Assembly: GCF_031729055.1 (NCBI RefSeq)
Contig: NZ_JAVMIP010000026.1
Span: forward strand, 1 to 40,523
Length of the DNA: 40,523 nucleotides
Source of the DNA: Pseudocalidococcus azoricus BACA0444
Lineage (GTDB): Bacteria > Cyanobacteriota > Cyanobacteriia > Thermosynechococcales > Thermosynechococcaceae
Direction: 5' to 3'
A program made the position numbers and the translations under genes. Numbering within the stretch: position 1 is the stretch's first letter; each line of letters opens with the position of its first letter. Below the pieces are notes generated by a model, which worked only from the letters and a program-made list of their open reading frames with translations, did no database searches and was not told where the DNA came from. Shown here one piece after another: positions 18,069-26,091 of this stretch.

Positions 18069-18995
18069 ATGAAATCAATAAAACTGGCAAACATTGACTT
18101 AAATTTACTGATTGCCTTTGAAGCCTTGTATCACGAGCAAAGTGTGACTCTGGCAGCGCAACGGCTCAATGTGGGGCAGCCAGCCATGAGTTCTGCGTTA
18201 GGGCGACTCCGGTTAATTTTTGAAGATGAATTATTTATACGGATTGGCCGACAGATGCGTCCCACGGCTACAGCCCAGGCCATTGCGCCAAAGTTAATCA
18301 ATGCCTTGGAGATGATTCGAGAGGCCTTACAGGAACAACAATTATTTGATCCGGCTACAGATCAACGAGCCTTTACGATTGCCGCACCGGACTATCTCTC
18401 AAACTTGATTGTGCCCAAAATCCTAGACGTTCTCACCCTGAAAGCCCCAAACATTGACCTACGCCTAATAACGGTACAAAAAGAATCGTGTTTCAATTTG
18501 TTGGCGGAGGGAGTTGTGGACTGTGTTCTGGGAACGTTTGAGGATGTACCCAATCATTTTTTTCAGGAATCGTTGTTTTTCGAGGGGTTCATGGGTATTT
18601 GCCAGGCCAACCATCCTGCCATTGATTGCATGGACTTAGCGCATTTTGTCCAATTTCCCCATGCGTTATTTACCCTGCGCCGTGATGCCACCGGAGCGAT
18701 TGACCAGGCCTTGGCTGAATATGGCTTAAGGCGACGAATTTTGTTAACCACTCCCTATTGGTTTATTTTGCCGGCTGTGATTGCGACATCGGATATTTTG
18801 ACAGCCGTACCCACCTGTTTTAGCCGTCATTTGCTGGATAATTATGCCTTGGCTTCATTTGAAATTCCCCTTGATCTTCCGTCTTGGTCAGTTTCAATGG
18901 TTTGGCATCAACTCCAGGATCAAGATGTTGCAAGTCATTGGTTGCGGCAAGTGATCCAACGGGTTTGTCGGGAAAATTTTATCAACATTTCCTAA
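18069..18995 (+). CDS. LysR-family transcriptional regulator
   Basis: A 308-residue LysR regulator. The N-terminal winged helix (about 9-68) reads DLNLLIAFEALYHEQSVTLA, then AAQRLNVGQPAMSSALGRLR and DELFIRIGRQMRPTATAQAI. The C-terminal periplasmic-binding-protein-like effector domain follows from about residue 92 (FTIAAPDYLSNLIVPKIL). The style is that of the NodD/PA0477-like group. ATG 18069 lies right after a dyad. The effector is unknown; the most likely target is the divergent SDR gene. Confidence 0.93.
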   Translation: MKSIKLANIDLNLLIAFEALYHEQSVTLAAQRLNVGQPAMSSALGRLRLIFEDELFIRIGRQMRPTATAQAIAPKLINALEMIREALQEQQLFDPATDQRAFTIAAPDYLSNLIVPKILDVLTLKAPNIDLRLITVQKESCFNLLAEGVVDCVLGTFEDVPNHFFQESLFFEGFMGICQANHPAIDCMDLAHFVQFPHALFTLRRDATGAIDQALAEYGLRRRILLTTPYWFILPAVIATSDILTAVPTCFSRHLLDNYALASFEIPLDLPSWSVSMVWHQLQDQDVASHWLRQVIQRVCRENFINIS

Positions 18996-19438
18996 ATTTA
19001 AAATGTATAAGTTTTAGATAAAAAAGAATCAAAACAATTATAGTTATTTCTGCTGAAACTGAGATATTCAAAAGTCCTACTTATAAAGGTTTCATACTCC
19101 TAAGTGACATGACTACACCTCAGAAAATGATGGATGTTAGTCTCTATAGCCTCATTTTGGATCAGACTTTTGGTGAGAGCAATCTGGGGATATTTAATTA
19201 AATATTAATCTATGTTTTGTATTGAGATTAGTGACTAGTTGAAGAACACGGAACTCTATCCACAAATTCAATTCAAAAAGATTAGCAGTAGCAACGTGAG
19301 TATCCTGATTTAGGGACTGATGGTTAATCGAGATTGAGGGAGGATGGACGCAATTTATGGCGAAGTTGTAGTATCTTGGAATTAGTTATCTGCCCTAAGT
19401 GGCTAAACCTATTCAGGTAATTAGGAGTTCGGTTCACT
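18996..19438. other. Long AT-rich leader region before ado
   Basis: This 443-base interval is AT-rich and carries no supported gene, tRNA or clear terminator. It contains the perfect 16-base palindrome ATATTTAATTAAATAT at 19190-19205. The immediate upstream of ado has TAGGAGTT at 19421-19428, eleven bases before the ATG, a plausible ribosome site. The length allows a distant promoter and long 5' leader, or a small RNA, but I see no direct sign of one. Confidence 0.5.
19190..19205. promoter_or_regulatory. 16-base perfect AT palindrome upstream of ado
   Basis: ATATTTAATTAAATAT reads the same on both strands. It lies about 235 bases before the ado start, in AT-rich sequence where palindromes are easier to get by chance. 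It could be a regulator site or part of a promoter; no family is assigned. Confidence 0.3.
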
Positions 19439-20131
19439 ATGTCCCCCATCCAGGCCCCTACCCTCGACTACACCAGTGAGACCTATAAGGATGCTTACAG
19501 CCGGATCAATGGGATTGTGATTGAGGGAGAAAAAGAGGCTCACGAAAACTATATTTCCCTGACTAAGCTGATCCCTGACTATGAAGAGGATTTACTCCGC
19601 CTCTCCAAAATGGAAGCCCGCCATAAAAAAGGGTTTGAAGCCTGTGGACGGAATTTAGCCGTTTCCCCGGATTTGGATTTTGCTGAAAGGTTTTTTGCGG
19701 ATCTCCATAATAATTTTCAAGTCGCGGCGGCTGAGGGAAAAATTGCCACCTGTTTGGTAATCCAGGCCCTGATCATTGAATGTTTTGCGATTGCTGCTTA
19801 CAACATTTATATTCCGATGGCCGATGATTTTGCTCGGAAAATTACTGAGGGTGTGGTTAAAGACGAATATTCCCACTTGAATTTTGGCGAGGTTTGGCTC
19901 CAAGAGAATTTTGAAGCGGTGAAAGCTGAGGTGGAGACGGCCAACAAGGAAAACTTACCCCTCGTCTGGCGGATGTTGAATCAGGTGGAGAAGGATGCCA
20001 AGGTTTTAGGGATGGATAAAGATGCCTTGGTTGAAGATTTTATGATTCAGTACAGTGGGGCACTCGAAAATATTGGCTTTACCACTCGAGAAATTATGAA
20101 AATGTCTATGCATGGCCTGGTGGCGGCTTAG
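19439..20131 (+). CDS. ado: Aldehyde deformylating oxygenase (alkane biosynthesis)
   Basis: A ferritin-like di-iron enzyme that converts fatty aldehydes to alkanes plus formate in cyanobacteria. All six expected metal ligands are present: E31, E59 and H62 (KMEARH), E114 (LIIECF), E143 and H146 ([10 protein letters not shown]). Length is 230 residues, usual for the family. The N-terminus ([20 protein letters not shown]) and C-terminus ([18 protein letters not shown]) are well conserved. In most cyanobacteria the partner gene for acyl-ACP reductase follows directly; here the next genes are Uma2 nucleases, and a terminator-like hairpin follows ado. Confidence 0.97.
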   Translation: MSPIQAPTLDYTSETYKDAYSRINGIVIEGEKEAHENYISLTKLIPDYEEDLLRLSKMEARHKKGFEACGRNLAVSPDLDFAERFFADLHNNFQVAAAEGKIATCLVIQALIIECFAIAAYNIYIPMADDFARKITEGVVKDEYSHLNFGEVWLQENFEAVKAEVETANKENLPLVWRMLNQVEKDAKVLGMDKDALVEDFMIQYSGALENIGFTTREIMKMSMHGLVAA

Positions 20132-20138
20132 GGTAGAT

Positions 20139-20166
20139 TGAGTTCTAAGTTACACAACTCATTTTT
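20139..20166 (+). terminator. Intrinsic terminator after ado
   Basis: TGAGTT at 20139-20144 pairs perfectly with AACTCA at 20156-20161, and TTTTT at 20162-20166 follows directly. The stem is only six pairs and AT-rich, so termination may be partial. Confidence 0.55.
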
Positions 20167-20260
20167 GTAAGACCTAGGGGTTTGTTAGCGCATCGGGGCC
20201 TGGTGAGTATAATCAGGTTATTCAGCCCATGCAGCTAGTTTCAGCCTCTAGGTCAGTTTT

Positions 20261-20815
20261 ATGATTGCCCAATCTAGCTCCACCTATGTCAGTACGGAAG
20301 AGTATTTAGAATTAGAGCAAAATAGTCCAGAAAAGCATGAGTACATTGATGGCCTGGTTTATGCAATGGCTGGGACAACGGATACCCATAACATCATTGT
20401 TGGTAATCTTTATTTACTAATTCGGAATCACTTGCGTGGAAGCAATTGCCGGGTATATTTCTCGGATTTGAAGGTGCGCCTAGAAAAAAGAAATTGTTTT
20501 TACTATCCTGACTTGCTGGTAACCTGCACTGAACAAGATTTAGAAACAAGTACTTATAAACGATTTCCAAAGCTCATCATTGAAGTTTTATCCGACTCAA
20601 CTGAGGCTTTTGATCGGGGTAATAAGTTCACTGACTATCAAACTTTAGATAGCTTGGAAGAATATGTTTTAATCAATACAACCCGGCCGCGTTTGGACTC
20701 CTTTCAGCGTGATCAGCTAGGAAAATGGAGCTATCAATCCTATGGCGATGAGATATTTGATCTGAATAGCATTAATTTTACTTGGGAGATCAAACAACTA
20801 TATTTAGATACATAA
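20261..20815 (+). CDS. Uma2-family (DUF820) nuclease-fold protein, copy 1
   Basis: A 184-residue protein of the Uma2/DUF820 family, very expanded in cyanobacteria, with a PD-(D/E)XK nuclease fold. Seen: the entry motif STEEYLELEQNSPEKHEYID, then GLVYAMAG and TDTHNIIVGNL, the acid in YYPDLLVTC and the KLIIEVLSDSTEAFD core holding the second acid. Family function is not settled; some members are thought to derive from, or move as, mobile nuclease genes. ATG 20261 is followed 30 bases after its stop by a paralogue. Confidence 0.9.
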   Translation: MIAQSSSTYVSTEEYLELEQNSPEKHEYIDGLVYAMAGTTDTHNIIVGNLYLLIRNHLRGSNCRVYFSDLKVRLEKRNCFYYPDLLVTCTEQDLETSTYKRFPKLIIEVLSDSTEAFDRGNKFTDYQTLDSLEEYVLINTTRPRLDSFQRDQLGKWSYQSYGDEIFDLNSINFTWEIKQLYLDT

Positions 20816-20845
20816 ATTCAGTTCTCAGTATTCATAGAAATAACC

Positions 20846-21412
20846 ATGATTGCCCAGTCCAAACCTAATAACTTAAGTCCTGAAGAGTATTTACTGTTTG
20901 AAGAGTCCAGTCAAGAAAAACATGAGTACATTAATGGGCAAGTCTATGCAATGGCCGGGGCTAACAGTAACCATGTCACAATCTGTATCAACTTAGTCAC
21001 GATGCTACGGGATCATGTGCGGGGCCTGGGCTGTCAGATTTTTATGAGTGATATGAAAGTTAGGATTGAAGAGAAAAACTGTTACTACTATCCAGACATA
21101 TTCGTAACTTGCAATAACCAAGATCGAGACAATAATACTTATAAGCAGTTTCCAAAGCTCATTATTGAAGTTTTATCCGACTCAACTGAAGCTTTTGACC
21201 GTGGAAATAAGTTTTATGATTACTCAACCCTAGAAAGTCTAGAAGAATATATATTAATTAATAGCAACAAACAGCAATTAGACTGTTTCCGTAAAGTAAA
21301 AGATCATAGGTGGGAAATTTACTTCTACCGTGATAATGACTTTAGAATAGATTCAATTAATTTCACGAGCAACATTATGAAAATCTATGAGGATACAGAA
21401 TTACTCTTTTAA
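20846..21412 (+). CDS. Uma2-family (DUF820) nuclease-fold protein, copy 2
   Basis: A 188-residue paralogue of the preceding gene. The same motifs appear in the same places: LSPEEYLLFEESSQEKHEYI, GQVYAMAGANSNH, YYPDIFVTC and KLIIEVLSDSTEAFD. The two genes begin alike (ATGATTGCCCA) and share an almost identical 65-base block over the core, while their C-termini have diverged. Its end faces the minus-strand ParB-like gene, 29 bases away. Base composition is AT-rich compared with the flanking operons. Confidence 0.9.
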   Translation: MIAQSKPNNLSPEEYLLFEESSQEKHEYINGQVYAMAGANSNHVTICINLVTMLRDHVRGLGCQIFMSDMKVRIEEKNCYYYPDIFVTCNNQDRDNNTYKQFPKLIIEVLSDSTEAFDRGNKFYDYSTLESLEEYILINSNKQQLDCFRKVKDHRWEIYFYRDNDFRIDSINFTSNIMKIYEDTELLF

Positions 21413-21441
21413 TAACCTGCAATTAGACAACAAAAAATAAG

Positions 21442-22110
21442 TTAATCAAAAACAATAATTTGTCCACAATTTTTCAATGCATTTACGATGTTTCGACTTT
21501 GTTTGTTGGCAAAATCTTGAATATCTGTGTAGGGGCGTTTATCAATTATTTTACGAGCACTTGTATTTTTAATACCTTTGATTTTCATCAGATCTTCAAG
21601 TGATACTGAATTGATTTTGATTGTTGTTGAAACAGGATTAATAATTTTCAATATCCTATCAATAGTATCTAACCGCTTTTTTTGCAACAAATATAATTTA
21701 TTCTCTTGTTCCTGTAGTGTTTTCAATGATTCTTCAAGATTATATAAATCTATTGGAGACATTAACTGACAAATTTCTTGTTTTGCTATTTCTACTTCAT
21801 CATCTGTTAATTTAAGAACCCAGGCCGATAGCTTCTCAAGTTTGATAGATTTAGCAGCATAGAAAACATCAGCACCATGTAAAATTTCATAAAAAGTATC
21901 GTCCTCTTTATGAACACGTCTAACAATCAATGGTGAAATATTTCCATGAAATCTAACTAAACTATTACGAATCAACTCAATCTTTTTATCATCAAGACTC
22001 AGTGAAGATTTCGGTTCAATTATAGATTCGGTATAAATTTCACCATGAATCAACTCACGTGGCTTTAAGTGGCGATAAATTTGTTCATTTTGATCAAGAT
22101 AATCAGACAT
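21442..22110 (-). CDS. ParB-like protein with C-terminal helix-hairpin-helix
   Basis: A 222-residue protein from ATG 22110 (ATG 22143 would add 11 residues). Residues about 25-105 resemble the ParB N-terminal nuclease/CTPase fold, with NISPLIVRRV followed by YEILHGADVFYAAK, parallel to the ParB stretch that reads like YEIIAGERRYRAAK. A coiled-coil stretch follows at about 120-155 (NLEESLKTLQEQENKLYLLQ). The last 60 residues look like a helix-hairpin-helix DNA-binding unit (LEDLMKIKGIKNTSARKIID). It overlaps the ParA-fusion gene by eight bases (ATGTCTGA), so the two are translationally coupled. AT-rich. This is not a standard ParB, as no central HTH is apparent. Confidence 0.7.
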   Translation of the reverse strand: MSDYLDQNEQIYRHLKPRELIHGEIYTESIIEPKSSLSLDDKKIELIRNSLVRFHGNISPLIVRRVHKEDDTFYEILHGADVFYAAKSIKLEKLSAWVLKLTDDEVEIAKQEICQLMSPIDLYNLEESLKTLQEQENKLYLLQKKRLDTIDRILKIINPVSTTIKINSVSLEDLMKIKGIKNTSARKIIDKRPYTDIQDFANKQSRNIVNALKNCGQIIVFD

Positions 22111-23524
22111 TTTTAGTATTCTGTATTTTTTGATTTTGTTCAATTATATTAAGAGCTAAATTGTTATAACTCTCTATGACTCTATCTGCGGCTTCTTTGC
22201 CTGAGCTAGTTAAGCTATTATAGAAGATTTCCGATTGAATTGGACATTTATTTTCTGTTGCCTTTGAAACTACGAGTAATTGAGGAGTCCATGCTTTTTC
22301 TGGGAGTATCTCAACTCTTTGTTGAATCCTATTTAAGAGTTTGAAGATATTAGCTTTCATTTCAAAATTATTATTACTGTTATTTTGAACATAGCGGCTA
22401 ACAGAAATTCCAAGAACGTGAATTGGACGATCAATAACATCAGCAATAATGAAAGTTCGATTCAACACATACTCTAATGCTCGTACAGGATAAGGGGCTA
22501 ATTCAGTAGGAATTAATACTGCTGATGATGCGAATAAAGCGATAGTATTTACTTTACTGAATGATGGAGGCGGATCAATTAAGATGAAATCATAGTTATG
22601 TTTTTTGAGTTTTTTATATAGAACCTGATCACTATCAAAAAGTTTGATCAAGTCAGGCTCCATATCTGCCAACCGAATATGTGAAGGGACAATATCTAAT
22701 TTAAGATTTTTCCAGGCCTTCTTATAAATAACCTGATCTAAAGTCGTGTCTTTCTCAAGTAAGAGATGCGTAATATCTTTTCTTCCTTGGTCTTCAACGT
22801 CCTTGAGAGGATCAATCCCAAGTCCAATACTTAAATTTGCTTGGGCATCAACATCTATTAACAAAACTTTTTTACCCATTTGAGCTAGAGCAGCACCCAA
22901 ATTGATGGTCATTGTGGTTTTGCCAACGCCACCTTTGTTATTGAAGACTGTAATAATCATGGGCTTTGTTTGAGGAATTTCAGGAAACTGATCCCTAAAT
23001 GTAGGATAAACCCTATTCACTACCTTACTAAATTGAGCATAGGTTTGTTGTTGTCTTTGATACAAGTGATGAATAAAGCCAAGGGCTGCTTTGTGGTGAA
23101 GGAGGGTTGATAATTTGTTAATTTTTGTAAAATCATCTGACTCTCGTAACTCTTGAACTAATTGAGGGTGTTGGTTTGCAAACGGATTAAAATAAAAAAG
23201 ATGGAGTTGTTTGCCATTCGTGAGCAGGCCAAAGAGTCCTTTTGTTTGTTGTAAGTAGGTTTTGAGTTGTTGGCTTTTGTGTTTCAAATTCACCTTAGGG
23301 GCTTTAACTTCGATGACTAAAAACGGGAAATGAGGAATTTGGGCATCGTGGGGTTTAACAATGAAATCGGGTTTGATTCTCGCGACTGTGGGCTGGGCCT
23401 GCCAATCTTTTTCGGTGTAGCCCAATCGGTTCAAAAATGGAATGATTATTTTCTGTTCGACATCTGCTTCCGTTTCACAGGCATCAATTTTAGAAAATAT
23501 AGCTTCATAGTCTTTCTGTTCCAT
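22103..23524 (-). CDS. Restriction-nuclease-like domain fused to a ParA-type ATPase
   Basis: Length is 473 residues. The first 180 resemble the HsdR N-terminal-like PD-(D/E)XK domain: E23 in ADVEQKIIIPFLNRLGY, D53 in KPDFIV, and E72-V-K74 in FLVIEVKAP. From about 187 a ParA/MinD-type ATPase begins: deviant Walker A NNKGGVGKTT (residues 195-204, K197 and K202), Walker A' LLIDVDAQANL (D224) and Walker B FILIDPPPS (D317). ATG 23524 lies three bases after the aguB stop with AGGAAGA in range, so it is likely read from the agu operon. Ordinary chromosomal ParA proteins have no nuclease head. The function is unknown; a segregation-linked or defence role is inference. Confidence 0.85.
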   Translation of the reverse strand: MEQKDYEAIFSKIDACETEADVEQKIIIPFLNRLGYTEKDWQAQPTVARIKPDFIVKPHDAQIPHFPFLVIEVKAPKVNLKHKSQQLKTYLQQTKGLFGLLTNGKQLHLFYFNPFANQHPQLVQELRESDDFTKINKLSTLLHHKAALGFIHHLYQRQQQTYAQFSKVVNRVYPTFRDQFPEIPQTKPMIITVFNNKGGVGKTTMTINLGAALAQMGKKVLLIDVDAQANLSIGLGIDPLKDVEDQGRKDITHLLLEKDTTLDQVIYKKAWKNLKLDIVPSHIRLADMEPDLIKLFDSDQVLYKKLKKHNYDFILIDPPPSFSKVNTIALFASSAVLIPTELAPYPVRALEYVLNRTFIIADVIDRPIHVLGISVSRYVQNNSNNNFEMKANIFKLLNRIQQRVEILPEKAWTPQLLVVSKATENKCPIQSEIFYNSLTSSGKEAADRVIESYNNLALNIIEQNQKIQNTKNV

Positions 23525-23527
23525 AAC

Positions 23528-24391
23528 TTATCTTCCTGATGCCCCATCTCCAGATAAGAGAATTTGATATAAATCTGTGCGCCGATCTCGGAAAAAGCCA
23601 AAGGCTGCCCTTGTTGTTTGAATTTGCTCTAAATCAAATGTAGCCGTAATAATTCCTGACTGATGGCGATCCAATTCTGCAACTTTATCGCCCCGAATAT
23701 CGGCAATAAATGAACTGCCATAAAACACCTGGCCACCTTCATTGCCAATTCGATTTGCCGCCACCACCGGGATAATATTTGCTACAGCATGGCCAATCAT
23801 CACCCGCTGCCAAGGGTCTTTCGTGTCCAGGCCTGGATCGTGGGGTTCACTGCCAATCGCTGTGGGATAGAGCAAGACATCCGCCCCCAATAACGTCATT
23901 GCCCGCGCGCATTCAGGAAACCACTGATCCCAACAAATCCCCACCCCAATCACGCCATATTTGGTTTGCCATACCTTAAAGCCTGTATCTCCCGGCCGGA
24001 AGTAAAACTTTTCCTCATAGCCCGGCCCGTCAGGAATATGACTTTTACGATAGACTCCCAAAACTTGGCCATCGGCATCAATGATCACGACACTGTTGTA
24101 ATAGGCGGGGCCTGCTTTTTCAAATAAGGAAACCGGAATGACCACATTAAGTTCTGCGGCAAGGGTCTGGAAATGGCAAACAGTTGGATGGTTATCTAAG
24201 GGGCGGGCCTGGGCAAAGAATTCCTCCTTCTCCTCACGACAAAAGTAATGACCTTCTAGGAGTTCTGAGGGTAGGATAATTTGCGCGCCCTTTGCCTTGG
24301 CCTGGTGAATATAATCCGTAATGGTTTTTAGGTTTTCATCCCGGCTAGGACTAAAGGCCATCTGAATTGCTGCAACGGTGATGTGTTTCAT
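23528..24391 (-). CDS. aguB: N-carbamoylputrescine amidase AguB
   Basis: A nitrilase-superfamily enzyme that hydrolyses N-carbamoylputrescine to putrescine, CO2 and ammonia, the last step of the agmatine route to polyamines. Length is 287 residues. The catalytic triad is visible as E43 (LPSELLEG), K116 (YRKSHIPDG) and C153 (GVGICWDQWFPE). PDGPGYEEKFYFRPGDTGF and the C-terminal FFRDRRTDLY are typical of the family. It sits 27 bases after aguA on the same strand, which supports the substrate assignment. The ParA-fusion gene follows after three bases. Confidence 0.95.
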   Translation of the reverse strand: MKHITVAAIQMAFSPSRDENLKTITDYIHQAKAKGAQIILPSELLEGHYFCREEKEEFFAQARPLDNHPTVCHFQTLAAELNVVIPVSLFEKAGPAYYNSVVIIDADGQVLGVYRKSHIPDGPGYEEKFYFRPGDTGFKVWQTKYGVIGVGICWDQWFPECARAMTLLGADVLLYPTAIGSEPHDPGLDTKDPWQRVMIGHAVANIIPVVAANRIGNEGGQVFYGSSFIADIRGDKVAELDRHQSGIITATFDLEQIQTTRAAFGFFRDRRTDLYQILLSGDGASGR

Positions 24392-24418
24392 GGGTCTCGT
24401 CTTAATTCAAGGTTTAGA

Positions 24419-25456
24419 TTAAAGCTGTTGTTGAGTAATGCAGTGAAAAGCTCCCCCCCCGAAAAGAATATGTTTGGCACTCAGTCCGATAGTCTGGCGA
24501 TTGGGAAAGAGTTGGGCAATGGCGTTAACGGCGGGCTGATCAAACTCACTGCCATAGGTGGGGACAATCACGGTTTGATTGGCAATGTAAAAGTTGACAT
24601 AACTGGCAGGCATCACAGTTCCCTCTGCATCTAAAACCAGGCCGGGAGAAGGAATCTTCACAACCTCTAGGGGACGACCTTGGGCAGTGGTGAATGTGAC
24701 TAAATCCTCGGCAATTTGTTTTAGCGTTGCAGCATTTACATCTTCCTCCGTCAAACTTTCCATACAGACTACAACCCCAGGCCGAACAAAGCGCACCAAG
24801 GTATCAATATGCCCATCGGTATGATCATTTTCCAGGCCTTGATCCAGCCATAGCACCTGTTGATAACCCAAGACTGCCTTCAGAGATGCTGTAATTTCAG
24901 ATGGGGTCAGGTGAGGATTTCGATTGGGATTGAGTAAACATTGCCGCGTCGTTAAACAAGTACCTTGACCATCGGTTTCAATTGCGCCCCCTTCTAAAAC
25001 AAAGGGAAAGGAATATTGAGGTAAATCCACGGCCTGGGCGATGTTTTCAGCGACTTGAGCATCTCCAGGTAAGGCATACTTTTCCCCCCAGCCATTAAAC
25101 CGAAACCGAACGGTAGCTGTTTTTCCATCTGGATTGACTAAGAAAATTGGCCCCGTATCCCGTAACCAAATATCACCGAAAGGAATTTGATAAAACTCTG
25201 GCTCTAATCCTGTCAGCAATTCCCGTGCCTTTAGTTCTCCGGCTGCATCTAAGACCAGAATTTTTAAGCGTTCTCCTTGGAGCTTACCGGTGATGGGATC
25301 AGGAAATGCGATGGCCTGGCAGAGGGCGGCAAATTCCGCTTGCACCAATGGTAAATTCTGGCCCCATAGCTCCTCATGACTGGGAAAGGCTAACCAACAG
25401 GCCTGGTGAAATTGCCACTCTGCCGGATGATAAAAGCCTGGGGCTGGGGGAACCAT
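24419..25456 (-). CDS. aguA: Agmatine deiminase AguA
   Basis: This enzyme converts agmatine to N-carbamoylputrescine and ammonia and belongs to the peptidylarginine-deiminase fold. I choose ATG 25456 (MVPPAPGFYHPAEW); GTG 25462 adds two residues. Seen: the W-FPSHEELWG start region, FGDIWLRDTGPIF, LEGGAIETDGQGTC, NDHTDGHIDTLVRF with the catalytic histidine and acids, and the nucleophile cysteine in the C-terminal GGGAFHCITQ. Product and substrate are tied to aguB directly downstream. The arginine decarboxylase needed to make agmatine is not in this window. Confidence 0.95.
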   Translation of the reverse strand: MVPPAPGFYHPAEWQFHQACWLAFPSHEELWGQNLPLVQAEFAALCQAIAFPDPITGKLQGERLKILVLDAAGELKARELLTGLEPEFYQIPFGDIWLRDTGPIFLVNPDGKTATVRFRFNGWGEKYALPGDAQVAENIAQAVDLPQYSFPFVLEGGAIETDGQGTCLTTRQCLLNPNRNPHLTPSEITASLKAVLGYQQVLWLDQGLENDHTDGHIDTLVRFVRPGVVVCMESLTEEDVNAATLKQIAEDLVTFTTAQGRPLEVVKIPSPGLVLDAEGTVMPASYVNFYIANQTVIVPTYGSEFDQPAVNAIAQLFPNRQTIGLSAKHILFGGGAFHCITQQQL

Positions 25457-25559
25457 AATCACTCTCGGGCCTGGGGCGAAAATACGCTTAAATTGTACCG
25501 AGTCCGGGCCTGGGGATTCCTATAGTCCACCATATTCTTCCAAAAACGGAGAAGATTGA

Positions 25560-25833
25560 TCAAGGCTCCTCGAGTTTGGGGGGAGGGTTCGAGGGTATAC
25601 CGTAACTGGACAACAGCAAATTGACTTTGGAGATCAGCTCGATAAGCCGCTCGTCCTCTTGCCTCCACCGCTCGTCTGCGATCCTCATTTGCTCGTCTTC
25701 TTTCTGCATCCGCAAGATTTCGTTCTGGATCTGCTCTCTGTCTTTCCTCGTCTGCTCGGCGATCTCTTTAGTCTTTCGCGCGCGCTTGCTTCAATCCCAC
25801 GATATCGGCTTCAATGTCCAGTGTTCCACTCAA
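25560..25833 (-). pseudogene. Coiled-coil protein gene frameshifted at a CG tract
   Basis: On the minus strand a frame from TTG 25833 reads SGTLDIEADIVGLKQARAKD and stops. The next frame takes over at the CGCGCGCGC tract (25777-25785) and reads TKEIAEQTRKDREQIQNEIL, then QKEDEQMRIADERWRQEDER, then LIELISKVNLLLSSYGIPSN, to TGA 25560-25562. One extra CG unit would join both into about 91 residues of charged coiled coil with a proline-rich tail. I do not recognise the family. It has no ATG start. The 69-codon open frame at 25459-25668 is in another frame and is a shadow. The gene lies upstream of aguA on the same strand. Confidence 0.6.
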
Positions 25834-26091
25834 GGCCCAGATTAACTACCAAAGCCAATGTGGCCACCATGAAGGTTGCAAAACTCCACTGGAGGTAGGT
25901 AAAGGGGAAGAGTGGGAGGGGGATGGTTCGGAGTTTCCATAAAATCTGAAGAGGCCGCAAGGGCAAAGAGAAATGTCCTTAAGGAGCGGGGTAACCGGCC
26001 AAGTAACGTCACCATTTTTGTAGTCTAGCCATAATTTCTAGGGAATTAGGGTGTCATGATCTAGGCTAGAGGTAGTAATAAGTTGGCTGCT
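25834..26091. other. Upstream region of sdhB and of the broken coiled-coil gene
   Basis: About 260 bases without a gene I can support. The plus-strand part near 26020-26085 is AT-rich and probably holds the sdhB promoter, but no confident -10/-35 pair stands out. The minus-strand part reads as a short hydrophobic stretch (ATG 25870, MVATLALVVNLGLEWN) in a third frame. This could be a lost N-terminal membrane helix of the broken coiled-coil gene. Confidence 0.35.

Noticed and set aside
25459..25668. A 69-codon minus-strand frame overlapping the aguA start by four bases
   Set aside because: The other minus-strand frame over 25560-25790 gives a clean charged coiled coil, so this one is a shadow for half its length. 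Its second half has no recognisable pattern.
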